Shown here one piece after another: positions 1 through 9,983 of a stretch of DNA of 64,000 nt. A program made the position numbers and the translations under genes. The notes under the pieces were generated by a model. The model made no database searches and was not told the origin of the DNA. It saw only the letters and a program-made list of their open reading frames with translations. The DNA comes from Methylobacterium hispanicum (lineage in GTDB: Bacteria; Pseudomonadota; Alphaproteobacteria; Rhizobiales; Beijerinckiaceae): positions 124,001 to 188,000 of the forward strand of contig NZ_BPQO01000002.1 of assembly GCF_022179285.1 (NCBI RefSeq), written 5' to 3'. Numbering within the stretch: position 1 is the stretch's first letter; every line of letters begins with the position of its first letter.

Positions 1-46
1 TTCGTGGAGGGGATCCTCTCGGAGGGACAGGGGAGTTAGCGGCCGC

Positions 47-625
47 TCAGGCGGCGCGGACGCGCTCCGCGCTCCTCCCGCAGAGCCAATCGCGCATGGC
101 CTCGAAGGTCGCGACCGCGGCCTCCGTCAGCGCCGCCGCGTCCGCGACCGTTTCGAGGCGGTCGCGGAACGCGGCCCACATCGGGCCGGTCGCGGGCCCG
201 TGGGCGCGGTAATAGGCGAGCCCGTCCACGTCGAGCCCGTGCAGCGCCGCGATGCGCCGGCCGATCACCCGACCGCCGAGCGTCGAGCCCTCCAGAACGT
301 AGAGCGCGCCGAGCGCCGGAGCGGGACCGTCGAAGCGTGGACGCGCGGGCGCCGGGAGGGCGGCGACGGCCGAGGCGTCCAAGCCCAGATGGGCGAGGTC
401 CGCGTCGATCTTCGCGAGGCGTCGGCGGGGATCGAAGAAAGCCCCGTCCCCGAGCCCGGTGCCGATCGCCGGCTCGTAGGCGGCGTGGAAGCCGCGGAAC
501 CGCGCGAGCAGGTCGCGGTAGCCGGGCAGGGTCGCGACCCGGGTCTCCCAGTCGAGATCCCGCTCCAACCCCTCGTGCGCCGCGGCGGTCGCGGCCCGCA
601 GGCGCGCGTGCAGGTCCCCGCTCAT
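47..625 (-). CDS. bphO: Heme oxygenase (phytochrome-associated, BphO type)
   Basis: Predicted 192-aa cytoplasmic heme oxygenase that would cleave heme to biliverdin, iron and CO, supplying the chromophore of the phytochrome encoded immediately upstream. His17 (in TAAAHEGLE) is the likely proximal heme ligand, and the distal-helix glycine motif LEGSTLGG is at residues 111-118. Length fits bacterial heme oxygenases (about 190-200 aa). Its ATG overlaps the phytochrome TGA by four bases (ATGA), so the two should be translationally coupled. A role in iron release from heme is possible but the context favours chromophore synthesis. Confidence 0.88.
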   Translation of the reverse strand: MSGDLHARLRAATAAAHEGLERDLDWETRVATLPGYRDLLARFRGFHAAYEPAIGTGLGDGAFFDPRRRLAKIDADLAHLGLDASAVAALPAPARPRFDGPAPALGALYVLEGSTLGGRVIGRRIAALHGLDVDGLAYYRAHGPATGPMWAAFRDRLETVADAAALTEAAVATFEAMRDWLCGRSAERVRAA

Positions 626-3210
626 GCGGTGATGGTGAAGCAGGCGCCCGGATCGTTGGCGACCTCGAGCCGGGCGTTGATCTGGTCGAGCATGGCCCGG
701 ATCAGCTTCATGCCAAGGCCCGTACCGCGTGGGTTGGCGTCCCAGCCATCGGGCAGCCCGGCGCCGTCGTCGCAGACGCGCAGCTGTACGCCCGTCCCGG
801 CCGCCGAGACCCGCACCGCCACGCGGCCCACGCCGCTCTCCCGCGAACCGTACTTGAAGGCGTTGGTCACCAGCTCCGTCGCGATGAGCGAGAGCGCCAC
901 CGCCTTGCGGTAGGGCACCATCAGGCCCGTCTCGGCGGTCATGTCGACGGCGTGGCCCTCGCCGGCGAGCGCCGCGAGGTCGCGGCACAGGTTCTCGATC
1001 GTCTGGCCGAGATCGACCTCCTCGATGGTCTCGGCCTGATAGAGACTGTCGTGGACGCGCGCGACGCTCATCACCCGGGCGGACGTGTCGGCGAAGGCCT
1101 GCCGCGCGTCCGCGTCCGCGATCTGGCGACGCTGCATCTGCAGGAAGGACGAGACGATCTGGAGCGAGTTCTTCACCCGATGGTCGATCTCGCGGGTCAG
1201 CAGGTCCTTCTGGGCGAGCAGCCGCTCCTTCTCGGCGAGCAGCCCCGTCAGCTCGTCGATCTTGCGGCGCTGGCGCAGGACCACGCCCTCGACAGCGCGG
1301 GCGAGCGAGATTGCGAGCGAGACCTGCCACTCGGCGAACGGCGTCGCGAAGCCCGTGCGCTCCTCCACCCAGCGCTCGAACGAGCGGCGCGGTAGCACCG
1401 CGACCGGCCCGTCGCCGGCGAGTACCGGCTTGCGCGGGTCCCCGCCCCAGGTCACCGTGCTGGGGACTTCCGGCCGGAACCAGACGATGAGGTTCTCGCG
1501 CTGCCCGTCCACGAAGACGGCCAGCAAACCGCTGGCAACCTCACGGTGGGGCGCGAGGCCGGGGTAGTCCGCGGTCAGGCTCATGGAGGAGAAGCTGGTC
1601 TCCTCCGCCGCAAGCCCCGCCTTCAGCCAAGCCGAGAGCTGATGCACGGCCTCGGCCGGCGGCGTACAGCCGATCAACGTGACTCGCTCGCCCGAGACGA
1701 TGCCGGCGCCGGTGGCGCCGAAGAGGTCCAGGATGGTGGTCTCCCCGCCGGTCAGCGCGGCCACGAAATCGTCCGAGCGCGTCAGCTCGCGCACTAGCCG
1801 CGCCTCCGTGGCGAGATGCGCCTGGCGCTCCGCCCAGAGCGTGCGCGCCTCGATCTCTTGAACGCGCATCGCGAAGGCGTCGGTGAGCACGCCCGCGGCG
1901 GCACGGGTCTCCGGCGACACGTAGTGCGGCTGCCGGTGGTGACCGATCATCAGCCCCCAGAGCCGGTTCTGGACCATGATCGAGATCGACATCGAGCCGT
2001 TCACGCCGAGGTTGCGCTGGTACTCGAGGTGGATCGGCGACAGCGTCCGGTTCTGCGCGAAGGTGAGGTCCACGGGCGCGTTGCCGGCGGCGGGCGCGGC
2101 CACCAGCGGGACGGGGACGCAGTCCCGGTCGATCACGAACCGGCTTTTGGCCTTGGTGTAGAGCGCGCGGGCCTGGGCCGGGATGTCGGAGGCCGGAAAG
2201 CGCAGGCCGAAGAGGCTGCGGGACCAATCCGGGATCTTGTCCTCGGCAATCGCCTCGCCGTTCCAGTCGGGGTCGAAGCGGTAGACCAGCACGCACTCGA
2301 AGCCGGTGAGGGCGCGGACCTCCAGGGCGGCGATGCGGGCGGCATCCGTCAGGGTCGCGGCCGCGCGCAGGCGTCCGACCGCCAGCTCGGTGTCGGTCTG
2401 GTGGGCGTCCCCGAAATCGTCCGGGCTATCGGGCGCACGCTCCAGCTCGACGATGACACGGCCGGCATGGGCGTGCGCCACCGCGTAGTAGGCGGCGTCC
2501 CGCCCGTCGAGCCGAAGGGTGCGCCGCAACGAGCGGCCGTCCGTCAGCGTGCCGGCGGCGAGGCGGGCGCGCACGGCATCGATGAAACCCAGCGGCAGCA
2601 CGGCTGCGAGCGGCCGCCCATCGAGCGCCTGGGCGGCATCGGGCAGGATCTCGAAGGCATTGGTGCTGTGGGCGAGGATCGTCAGGGTCTCGTCGTCGGC
2701 CGCGAGCATCACGGCGTTCGGCTGGATCGAGCCCGGGACGTGGATCGGCTCGCGCTCGCAGATCGAGGGATCGACCGGCTCGGCTCTGGCCCGGCTGCCG
2801 ATCGCCGCCATCACGGCCTCGCGCGAGGGACCGGCGCCGAGGCTTTCGAGCGGCTCGATCGTCAGCCAATCGTGCGACCGGCCCGCCCGCATCTGCACGC
2901 GTGTGCGCAGCGGGCCCGGCCCGCGCCCGAACACGAACTCGAAGCTCTCATCGAGGGCACCGCGACGGCGTCCCGCCAGGAAGCGTCCGCGGAAGCCCGG
3001 CACATTGGTGCTCGGCACGACCTCGCGGAAGTAGTTGCGCCCGAGTACGGCCTCGCGCGAGAGTCCCCAGAGGGCGCTCGCGCCCTCGTTGAACACGAGG
3101 ATGTCACCCGAGGCGTCGAGACCGACGATTGCCGCGTCGAGACGATCGAGTTCGTCGGGGGCGAGCGCGTCGAGAGCGACGTGTTCGCCTTGCGCTGCAG
3201 GCTGCGGCAT
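622..3210 (-). CDS. bphP: Bacteriophytochrome histidine kinase with N-terminal PYP-like PAS domain
   Basis: 862-aa red/far-red photoreceptor kinase. Approximate domains: PYP-like PAS (12-121), PAS_2 (160-260), GAF (285-445), PHY (460-640), HisKA_2 dimerisation/phosphoacceptor (670-750) and HATPase (760-862). Cys151 in ICEREPIHVPGSIQP matches the biliverdin-attaching Cys of bacteriophytochromes. The GAF domain has PASDIP and SPIHLEYQRNLGV, the PHY tongue has PRRSF, and His677 in DHRVKN is the predicted phosphorylation site. The PYP-like module aligns with photoactive yellow protein, but Ser67 replaces the chromophore-binding Cys69. I chose the ATG at 3210 because it begins just before the first domain. 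The stop overlaps the heme oxygenase start. No response regulator lies adjacent in the window. Confidence 0.92.
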   Translation of the reverse strand: MPQPAAQGEHVALDALAPDELDRLDAAIVGLDASGDILVFNEGASALWGLSREAVLGRNYFREVVPSTNVPGFRGRFLAGRRRGALDESFEFVFGRGPGPLRTRVQMRAGRSHDWLTIEPLESLGAGPSREAVMAAIGSRARAEPVDPSICEREPIHVPGSIQPNAVMLAADDETLTILAHSTNAFEILPDAAQALDGRPLAAVLPLGFIDAVRARLAAGTLTDGRSLRRTLRLDGRDAAYYAVAHAHAGRVIVELERAPDSPDDFGDAHQTDTELAVGRLRAAATLTDAARIAALEVRALTGFECVLVYRFDPDWNGEAIAEDKIPDWSRSLFGLRFPASDIPAQARALYTKAKSRFVIDRDCVPVPLVAAPAAGNAPVDLTFAQNRTLSPIHLEYQRNLGVNGSMSISIMVQNRLWGLMIGHHRQPHYVSPETRAAAGVLTDAFAMRVQEIEARTLWAERQAHLATEARLVRELTRSDDFVAALTGGETTILDLFGATGAGIVSGERVTLIGCTPPAEAVHQLSAWLKAGLAAEETSFSSMSLTADYPGLAPHREVASGLLAVFVDGQRENLIVWFRPEVPSTVTWGGDPRKPVLAGDGPVAVLPRRSFERWVEERTGFATPFAEWQVSLAISLARAVEGVVLRQRRKIDELTGLLAEKERLLAQKDLLTREIDHRVKNSLQIVSSFLQMQRRQIADADARQAFADTSARVMSVARVHDSLYQAETIEEVDLGQTIENLCRDLAALAGEGHAVDMTAETGLMVPYRKAVALSLIATELVTNAFKYGSRESGVGRVAVRVSAAGTGVQLRVCDDGAGLPDGWDANPRGTGLGMKLIRAMLDQINARLEVANDPGACFTITA

Positions 3211-3682
3211 CAGGTGTGGGATTGGCTCATCGGACCCCCGATATGCCGGGCGCAAAGATCGAGCGCAATGCTCAGGGTGATAGCACATGGGCCGCCCGTG
3301 CGGTGGGTCGCGCGCGTCCCGTGCGGCATCGGGTTGCGGCATCGCGCCGCGCACGCGCGCGCCGCAGCGATCGACAGGAAACCGTTGCGTCCCGGTCCGC
3401 GATCGCGGCATCCGATCTGAGAATTTGCCGCCGTCGGTCCGGAGGGCCGCTGGCGCGCCCAGGATCCATGACCGCTGCAAAGGGCCGGGCGAGACAGGGC
3501 AGCGTTCCGGTATCCCGGGCTCCGCTTCCGCGGCCCCGGGGAAGGCGGGGCGGGACCGAATTGAGACGGTCGAAGGACCCGGCCGTGGGGTAGCGAACCG
3601 GCCCCCGCACCCTGCAAACGCCGGAATCCGTTCGTCGTCCCGAAGCGGTCCCGAGAACCGGACGCTTCGACCGTGAGCGGTC
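3211..3682. other. Gene-free stretch upstream of the phytochrome
   Basis: About 470 bp between the phytochrome start and the stop of the next minus-strand gene. It must hold the phytochrome promoter, but I see no convincing -35/-10 pair, operator or RNA structure. Open frames crossing it have no family similarity or ribosome binding site that I can recognise. Confidence 0.4.
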
Positions 3683-5074
3683 TCACGCCTCGCTCTCTGC
3701 TCGCAGGAGAGCCGCGAACGCGGTCTGCAGGCCCTCCTCGACCGTCGGATGGTAGACGGGGCGGTCGAGCAGCTCGCGGGCCGATCGCCCGGCCGAGATC
3801 GCATCAGTCAGAATGTGCGCGAGGTGCTCGGCAGCCGGACCGATCATCTCACCGCCGAGCAGGCGGCCGGCACGGTCGGACCAGACGCGGACGCCGCCCC
3901 GGTTCGCGCCCTCGATCCGGGCACGGCCCTGGTCGCAGAAATCGGCTTCTCCGACGAGGCGATTGGTCGCGTCGCGCGCGTACGGTGCTCCGACCCGCGC
4001 GGTCTGCGGATGGGTAAAAACCATGGCCAGCGAGGTCCAGGGCTCGGGCGCCTCCGGGGCCTCGCCCCGCGCGAGCGCGGCGGCGTTGCGGCCGGCGATC
4101 GTGCCTTGCCGGCTCGCCTCGTGCAGGATCGGCCGCTCGGCGTTGGCGTCGCCCGCTATGAGGAGCGGGCCTCCATCGCAGACGAGACTGCGGGGATCGA
4201 AATGCGGCATCCCGTCGGCATCGAGCGGGAGGCCGGCGGTCGCCAGGTCGAGTGCGGCGAGGTTCGGCGCGCGCCCGGCCGCCGCGAGGACCCGCGCGAA
4301 GCGGCCCTCGCCGCGCCTGCCGTCGGCGGTACGCCAGGTCAGAAGAACGCCGTCAGCGGCGGTTTCGGCGCGCTCGATCTCGGTCTCGCGCAGGAGCGTC
4401 ATCGCGTCGGCGAAGATCTCGGCGGCCGCCTCGACGAGGTGCGGGTGCGTGAGGCCGGCGAGGGTCGTGCCGGAATCGATCAAGGTCACGGCGACGCCGA
4501 GGCGCGCCATGGCCTGGGCCAGCTCGATCCCGACGGGGCCGCCGCCCAGCACCGCGAGCGAGTCCGGCAGGTCGTCCAGCTCGAAGATCGTATCGGTGGT
4601 GAGCAGCCGGTCGCCGAGGCCGCGCAGCGGCTCCGGGACGGTCGGGCTCGACCCGGTCGCGATGACGGCGGAGCGGAACGCGAGCGTCTCGGCACCGATC
4701 GCGAGGGTGCGGGCATCGCGCAAGCGGGCCTCGCCCGAGAGCCGGCGCGCAGCCGGAATCGCATCGACGGATTCCAGCACCGCGCCGACGAAGCGGTCGC
4801 GCTCCGCCCGGACGCGCCGCATCACGGCCGGTCCGTCGACCCGCACGCCGCCGACCCGCACGCCGAAGAGATCGGCCTGCCGGGCGGCATGGGCCGCCTC
4901 GGCCGCCGCGATCAGCAGCTTGGAGGGCATGCAGCCGACCCGCGCGCAGGTGGTGCCGCCGGGGCCGCGCTCGATCAGGACCGCATCCGCACCCGCCGCG
5001 GCCGCGGCCTGGTAGGCCGCGATGCCGGCGGTGCCGGCCCCGATGATCGCGACGTCGCAGCTGTGCTCGGACAT
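3683..5074 (-). CDS. FAD-dependent pyridine nucleotide-disulfide oxidoreductase (dihydrolipoamide dehydrogenase-like)
   Basis: 463-aa flavoprotein of the class I disulfide reductase family. An N-terminal FAD-binding loop GAGTAG is at residues 13-18. The redox-active cysteines are Cys43 and Cys48 in CARVGCMPSKLL. A second Rossmann segment, GGGPVGIELAQAMARLG, binds NAD(P). The C-terminal dimerisation domain ends with YHPTVEEGL, giving the His-Glu pair (about H442/E447) typical of lipoamide dehydrogenases. No 2-oxoacid dehydrogenase genes are nearby, so it is unlikely to be the housekeeping E3. A stand-alone Lpd-like or mercuric-reductase-like enzyme without the N-terminal metal-binding domain is equally possible. 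The substrate is not established. Confidence 0.85.
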   Translation of the reverse strand: MSEHSCDVAIIGAGTAGIAAYQAAAAAGADAVLIERGPGGTTCARVGCMPSKLLIAAAEAAHAARQADLFGVRVGGVRVDGPAVMRRVRAERDRFVGAVLESVDAIPAARRLSGEARLRDARTLAIGAETLAFRSAVIATGSSPTVPEPLRGLGDRLLTTDTIFELDDLPDSLAVLGGGPVGIELAQAMARLGVAVTLIDSGTTLAGLTHPHLVEAAAEIFADAMTLLRETEIERAETAADGVLLTWRTADGRRGEGRFARVLAAAGRAPNLAALDLATAGLPLDADGMPHFDPRSLVCDGGPLLIAGDANAERPILHEASRQGTIAGRNAAALARGEAPEAPEPWTSLAMVFTHPQTARVGAPYARDATNRLVGEADFCDQGRARIEGANRGGVRVWSDRAGRLLGGEMIGPAAEHLAHILTDAISAGRSARELLDRPVYHPTVEEGLQTAFAALLRAESEA

Positions 5075-5150
5075 TCCATTCCCCCGCGGGCGATCGCGCG
5101 CCCGCGGGCCAACAGGCTGCCGAAGCCTTCGTTCCGGACGGCTCCGGCCC

Positions 5151-6203
5151 TCAGGCCGGGCGGTTCGCCGCAGTGCCGCCGAGATGGAAGACCCGGTGCG
5201 GGACCAACTCGCCGCGCTCCACGTCGCCGACCGCGACGAGGATGCCGCCGCAGGTGGCGAAGGCCTTGCCGGCGGCCGGCGCGTCGCGCCCGCGCAGGAT
5301 CACCGACTGGCCGCGCATCAGGCGCAACGCCATGTCGCGCGACACCGCGGTCGAGGGAACGCCGTCGAGCGCCGTCTCGACCGGCTGGAGATGGGCGAGG
5401 TTGGCCTCGGGGTTCTCGTTGTCGAGGCCCGGGACCGTGCAGGCGACCGCCTCCGTGAAGGGGCCGACGCGCGTGCGCCGCAGCGCCGCGATGTGGCCGT
5501 AGCAGCCGAGCATGCGCCCGAGATCGCGGGCGATGGCGCGCACGTACGTGCCCTTGCCGCACTCGGCCTCGATCACCGTCCGATCGGCCGTGTGCTCGAC
5601 GATCGCCAGGTGGTCGATCTGCACCCGGCGGGGCGCCAGTTCCACCACCTCGCCCTCGCGGGCGAGATCGTAGGCGCGCTCGCCCTGGATCTTGATGGCG
5701 GAGAAGCGCGGCGGCACCTGCTCGATCGAGCCGAGGAAGTTCGGCAGCGCGGCCTCGACGGCCTCGCGGGTCGGGCGCGCCTCGCTCGTGGCGACCTCGC
5801 GGCCCTCGCCGTCATCCGTGTCGGTCTCGACGCCCCAGGCCACGGTGAAGCGGTAGGCCTTGCGACCGTCCATCACGAACGGAACGGTCTTCGTCGCCTC
5901 GCCGAGCGCGATCGGCAGGATGCCGGAGGCCAGCGGGTCGAGCGTGCCGGCGTGGCCCGCCTTCTTGGCGTTGAACAGGCGCTTGACCACCGCGACCGCG
6001 TGGGTCGAGGTCATGCCGACGCCCTTGTCGAGGATGACCCAGCCGGACACGTCGCGACGCTTCGGGCGGTCGGGGCGGGGACCGCGCTGCGGACGGCGCT
6101 CGCCGTTCCGGTCGCTCGGGCGCTCGCCCTGGAAGCGGCGCTCGCGGGGCAGGGGCATCTCGGCGGCGGCCGGGCGCTCCGGGGGCGGAAACTCGTTGAT
6201 CAA
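5151..6203 (-). CDS. truB: tRNA pseudouridine(55) synthase TruB
   Basis: Converts U55 of the tRNA T-loop to pseudouridine in the cytoplasm. The catalytic motif [14 protein letters not shown] contains the nucleophilic Asp (about Asp89), preceded by [14 protein letters not shown], the usual TruB opening. It is the last gene of the rimP-nusA-infB operon, 112 bp below rbfA. The start is uncertain. A TTG at 6203 has GAGAGGA about ten bases upstream and gives 350 aa with a charged, low-complexity extension of about 50 residues before the core; the in-frame ATG at 6158 gives 335 aa but has a poorer ribosome binding site. Function is clear, start is not. Confidence 0.92.
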   Translation of the reverse strand: MINEFPPPERPAAAEMPLPRERRFQGERPSDRNGERRPQRGPRPDRPKRRDVSGWVILDKGVGMTSTHAVAVVKRLFNAKKAGHAGTLDPLASGILPIALGEATKTVPFVMDGRKAYRFTVAWGVETDTDDGEGREVATSEARPTREAVEAALPNFLGSIEQVPPRFSAIKIQGERAYDLAREGEVVELAPRRVQIDHLAIVEHTADRTVIEAECGKGTYVRAIARDLGRMLGCYGHIAALRRTRVGPFTEAVACTVPGLDNENPEANLAHLQPVETALDGVPSTAVSRDMALRLMRGQSVILRGRDAPAAGKAFATCGGILVAVGDVERGELVPHRVFHLGGTAANRPA

Positions 6204-6315
6204 AGCCGTGTCTGTCCTCTCGAACGGCGGCGGGATGGCGTCGAGGCCCGCGGCCGGGTGCGTCGGGGTTCGTGCTCGCCCGGAGTGGCGGGCGGAAATC
6301 TGCGGCAGACCGGGG

Positions 6316-6747
6316 TCAATGCCCCGAATCGGCATCGGGTTCGGCGTCGTCGCGATCGGGCCGCTCCAGATCGCGCTGAACCCGCTCGTCGCGCAGGAGG
6401 CGATCGATGCGGGCAGCCTCGTCGAAGGTCTCGTCGCGGCGGAAGCGCAGTTCCGGCGCGTATTTCAGGTTCACCCGCCGGGCGACCTCCTGGCGCAGCA
6501 CCTTCCGGTTGCGGTCGAGCGCGGCCAGCACCGGCGCCTCGTCCTGCCCGCCGAGCGGCATGATGTAGGCGGTCGCGAGCTTGAGGTCGGGCGACATCCG
6601 CACCTCCGGCACGGTGATGACGTGCGAGGACAGGGTCGGGTCCTGCACGTCGCCGCGCTGGAGCACCTCGGCGAGCGCGTGGCGCACGAGCTCGGCCACG
6701 CGCTGCTGACGCTGAGAGGGGCCGGTGGGGGAAGGTTTCTGAGCCAT
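6316..6747 (-). CDS. rbfA: 30S ribosome-binding factor RbfA
   Basis: 143-aa KH-fold protein that binds the 5' end of 16S rRNA and helps 30S subunit maturation and cold adaptation. The sequence shows the usual RbfA layout: [18 protein letters not shown] at the N terminus, then a strand region around [20 protein letters not shown], and [20 protein letters not shown] near the C terminus. An ATG at 6747 was preferred over a longer in-frame start because it begins right before the conserved core. It lies between infB and truB in the standard order. Confidence 0.93.
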   Translation of the reverse strand: MAQKPSPTGPSQRQQRVAELVRHALAEVLQRGDVQDPTLSSHVITVPEVRMSPDLKLATAYIMPLGGQDEAPVLAALDRNRKVLRQEVARRVNLKYAPELRFRRDETFDEAARIDRLLRDERVQRDLERPDRDDAEPDADSGH

Positions 6748-6798
6748 TATCCAAAAGCGATCTGGCTCCGCGGCGGAGTCGGCCGGCACGGAGCGGGA

Positions 6799-6838
6799 CA
6801 ATAGAAAACGGCGGCTGCAGCCTGGGCTGCAGCCGCCG
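6799..6838 (-). terminator. Intrinsic terminator between infB and rbfA
   Basis: On the minus strand a perfect 12-bp stem (arms CGGCGGCTGCAG and its complement, 6-nt loop) is followed directly by TTTTCTATTG. It sits 24 bp after the infB stop, inside what is normally one operon, so it may set a partial read-through step before rbfA-truB. Confidence 0.75.
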
Positions 6839-6861
6839 CGACCGGCCCTGACGGGACCGCG

Positions 6862-9810
6862 TCAGAGGCTGCGGCGGATCTCCTCGACCCGGTAGCACTC
6901 GATGGTGTCGCCGGCGCGCATGTTCTCGAAGTTCTCGAAGGCCATGCCGCAATCCTGACCGGAGGTGACCTCCTTGGCGTCGTCCTTGAAGCGCTTCAGC
7001 GTCTTCAGCTTGCCCTCGTGGATCACCACGCTGTCGCGGATCAGGCGGACATGGGCACCGCGCTCGACGATGCCGTCCTGGACGCGGCAACCCGCGACCT
7101 TGCCGACCTTCGAGACCTCGAACACCTCCTGGATCACCGCCTCGCCCAGACGCTCCTCGCGCAGCGTCGGCGGCAGCATCCCCGACAGCGTGGCTTTGAT
7201 GTCGTCCACGAGGTCGTAGATGATGTTGTAGTAGCGGATCTCGATGCCGTTGCGCTCGGCCGCCTCGCGCGCCTCCTTGTGGGCCCGCACGTTGAAGCCG
7301 ATCACGAAGGCCTTCGAGGCCTGCGCCAGGGTGATGTCCGACTCGGTGATGCCGCCGACGCCGGCGAGCAGGATGCGCGCCCCGACCTCGTCGTTGCCGA
7401 GCTTCTCCAGCGCGCCCGAGATCGCCTCGACCGAGCCTTGCACGTCGCCCTTGATGACGACCGGCAGCTCCTTGCGGCCGGCGCCTTCCTTCAGGTCGCG
7501 CATCATGTCGACGAGCGAGCGGTTGGCGCCGCCGCTGCGGGCCGCGGCACGCTCCCGCTTCAGGCGGGCGCGGTACTCGGTGACCTCGCGGGCACGGGCC
7601 TCGCTCGGCACAACGATCACGCGGTCGCCGGCGTCCGGCGTGCCGTTGAAGCCCAGCACCTCGACCGGAACCGAGGGACCGGCGTACTGCACGTGCTCGC
7701 CCTGGTCGTCGATGAGGGCACGAACGCGGCCCCACTCGGCGCCCGCCACGACGATGTCGCCGGTGAAGAGCGTGCCGCGCTGGACGAGGACCGTCGCCAC
7801 CGGGCCGCGGCCGCGGTCGAGCTGGGCCTCGATGACCGTGCCCTCACCGTCGCGCTTCTCGTTGGCGCGCAGGTTCATGATCTCGGCCTGGATCTGGATG
7901 CCCTCGAGGAGCTCCGGCAGGCCCTGGCCGGTCTTGGCCGAGACCTCGAACTCGAGGGTCTCACCGCCCATCGACTCGACCTGGATGTCGTGCTGCAGCA
8001 GCTCCGTCCGGACCCGCTCCGGCTTCGCGTCCGGCTTGTCGATCTTGTTGACCGCGATGATCATCGGGACGCCCGCCGCCTTGGCGTGCTGGATCGCCTC
8101 GATGGTCTGGGGCATCACGCCGTCGTCGGCCGCCACCACGATCACCACGATGTCCGTCACCTTGGCGCCGCGAGCGCGCATGGAGGTGAAGGCCGCGTGG
8201 CCGGGCGTGTCGATGAAGGTGATGAGGTCGCCCGACGGCGAGGCCACCTGGTAGGCGCCGATGTGCTGGGTGATGCCGCCGGCCTCGCCCTCGACCACGT
8301 TCTCCTTGCGGATCGCGTCGAGCAACGAGGTCTTGCCGTGATCGACGTGGCCCATGATCGTGACGACCGGCGGGCGGGGATCGAGATCCTCTTCCAGATC
8401 CGGCTCGTCCGAGGTCAGACCCTCCTCGACGTCCGACTCGGCGACGCGACGCACGGTGTGGCCGAGTTCCTCGGCGATGAGCTGGGCGGTGTCCGAATCG
8501 ATCACGTCGGTGATCTTGTGGATCTGGCCCTGCTTCATCAGCAGACGGATCACGTCCACGGCCCGCTCCGACATGCGGTTGGCGAGTTCCTGGATGGTGA
8601 TGGTCTCGGGGATCGTCACCTCGCGCGACAGCTTCTCCTTCTGCTCCACGTGCCGGTGCCCGCTCATCCGCTGCTGGCGGCGGCGGAAGGAGGCGACCGA
8701 GCGCGTGCGCTCGTCCTCGCCCGAGGTGGCGGTGGCGATGGTGAGGCGGCCGCGGTTGCGGTCGCCGCCCGGAGATTTCGGCGTCTTGGGCGCGGCGATG
8801 ATCTTGAGCGGCTGGCCGGGACGCCGGATCACCCGCTTCGTGTTGTCGCTCTCGTCCTCGGCCGCGGCGGGGCGGCCGGTCGCGGGACGCGCGGCCGTTC
8901 CGGTCGGCCGCTGCGCGGTCGTCGGGGTAGCGGGCTTCTCCGGCTCCGGCGCGGGTGCCGGGCGGGCCATGAAGTTCAGGTCGCGCGGCTTGCGCGAATC
9001 AGCCGTGATCGTGCGGCGCGGCTCGGTGGGAGCCGGTCGCGGCGCCAGAGGCGGACGAGCACCGGGCGCGGCGGCCGGACGGGCCCCGGCGGGAGCCGCT
9101 GGCCGCGCGCCGGGCGCCGGGCGGGCGGCGACCGGAGCTGCCGTGGGACGCGCGGCAGCCGGCGCTGCCGGACGGGCCGGAGGCGCGGCCGGCGGACGGG
9201 GAGCCGGCGCGGCGGACGCCTGATCGGGGGCAACCTGGGCGGGTGCGGCCTGGGCCGCGGCCGGGGCAGCAGGAGCCTCGGCGGCGGCCTTCGCCGCCTC
9301 CGCGGCCCGCTGGCGCTCCTCGGCCTCGCGGCGGGCGGCGGCCTCGGCCTCGCGCTTGCGGGCCTCCGCAGCCTCGCGCTCGCGCTGGGCTTCAGCCTCG
9401 GCGGCGCGGCGGGCCGCCTCGGCCTCCGCCTCCGCGCGACGGCGAGCCTCCTGCTGCTCACGCTCCCGACGCTGGGCGTCGGCGAGGGCGGCAGCGCGGG
9501 CGTCGCGCTCCTGCTCGCTCAGCGTCCGCAGCACGACGCCCGAGGTCGGGCGCGGCGTCGGGCGGGCGGCCGCCGGCGCGGCCGGAGCCGGCCGGGCCGC
9601 GGGAGCCGGACTCGCATCGCGGGCCGGTGCCTGGGTGCCGGGCGTGGCGCCGATCACGCGGCGCTTCACGGTCTCCACGACGACCTGCTTCGATCGGCCG
9701 TGGGAGAAGCTCTGGCGCACGGTGCCCGCCTCGATCGGCCGCTTGGAGGACAGCGGCCGCGCGGGAGCCTTGCTCAGAGTCTTGTCGCCCGGGTTGTTCG
9801 TATCGCTCAT
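6862..9810 (-). CDS. infB: Translation initiation factor IF-2
   Basis: 982-aa GTPase that brings initiator fMet-tRNA to the 30S subunit. An N-terminal IF2-associated segment is followed by a long Ala/Pro/Arg/Glu-rich linker (about residues 60-330). The core contains the G domain: G1 [14 protein letters not shown] near residue 483, G3 DTPGHAAF near 532 and G4 [10 protein letters not shown] near 584. C-terminal domains II-IV follow. The C terminus carries the initiator-tRNA-binding C2 domain ([19 protein letters not shown]). Length is typical of alphaproteobacterial IF-2. It lies downstream of ylxR and has its own hairpin terminator after the stop. Confidence 0.97.
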   Translation of the reverse strand: MSDTNNPGDKTLSKAPARPLSSKRPIEAGTVRQSFSHGRSKQVVVETVKRRVIGATPGTQAPARDASPAPAARPAPAAPAAARPTPRPTSGVVLRTLSEQERDARAAALADAQRREREQQEARRRAEAEAEAARRAAEAEAQREREAAEARKREAEAAARREAEERQRAAEAAKAAAEAPAAPAAAQAAPAQVAPDQASAAPAPRPPAAPPARPAAPAAARPTAAPVAARPAPGARPAAPAGARPAAAPGARPPLAPRPAPTEPRRTITADSRKPRDLNFMARPAPAPEPEKPATPTTAQRPTGTAARPATGRPAAAEDESDNTKRVIRRPGQPLKIIAAPKTPKSPGGDRNRGRLTIATATSGEDERTRSVASFRRRQQRMSGHRHVEQKEKLSREVTIPETITIQELANRMSERAVDVIRLLMKQGQIHKITDVIDSDTAQLIAEELGHTVRRVAESDVEEGLTSDEPDLEEDLDPRPPVVTIMGHVDHGKTSLLDAIRKENVVEGEAGGITQHIGAYQVASPSGDLITFIDTPGHAAFTSMRARGAKVTDIVVIVVAADDGVMPQTIEAIQHAKAAGVPMIIAVNKIDKPDAKPERVRTELLQHDIQVESMGGETLEFEVSAKTGQGLPELLEGIQIQAEIMNLRANEKRDGEGTVIEAQLDRGRGPVATVLVQRGTLFTGDIVVAGAEWGRVRALIDDQGEHVQYAGPSVPVEVLGFNGTPDAGDRVIVVPSEARAREVTEYRARLKRERAAARSGGANRSLVDMMRDLKEGAGRKELPVVIKGDVQGSVEAISGALEKLGNDEVGARILLAGVGGITESDITLAQASKAFVIGFNVRAHKEAREAAERNGIEIRYYNIIYDLVDDIKATLSGMLPPTLREERLGEAVIQEVFEVSKVGKVAGCRVQDGIVERGAHVRLIRDSVVIHEGKLKTLKRFKDDAKEVTSGQDCGMAFENFENMRAGDTIECYRVEEIRRSL

Positions 9811-9983
9811 TCAGTTCGAACCCTTGAGGGTTTCCATCGTCCGTGAACCGACGCCCCCTTGAGCGCCGACCTGACTCGTCCTGAGCAGGAAGCGGTGAGC
9901 TGAGCCCACGGATCCGGCCAAGAATTCCTTAGATGTCGCATCCCGCTCGGACGCGGGCTCCGAACCCGCGACCGCCCGGAGGC

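Noticed and set aside
7018..9846. 942-codon open frame on the plus strand
   Set aside because: It lies fully antisense to infB. Long open frames on the opposite strand are expected at about 70 % GC, and it shows His/Asp/Arg/Gly-rich composition without any recognisable domain.
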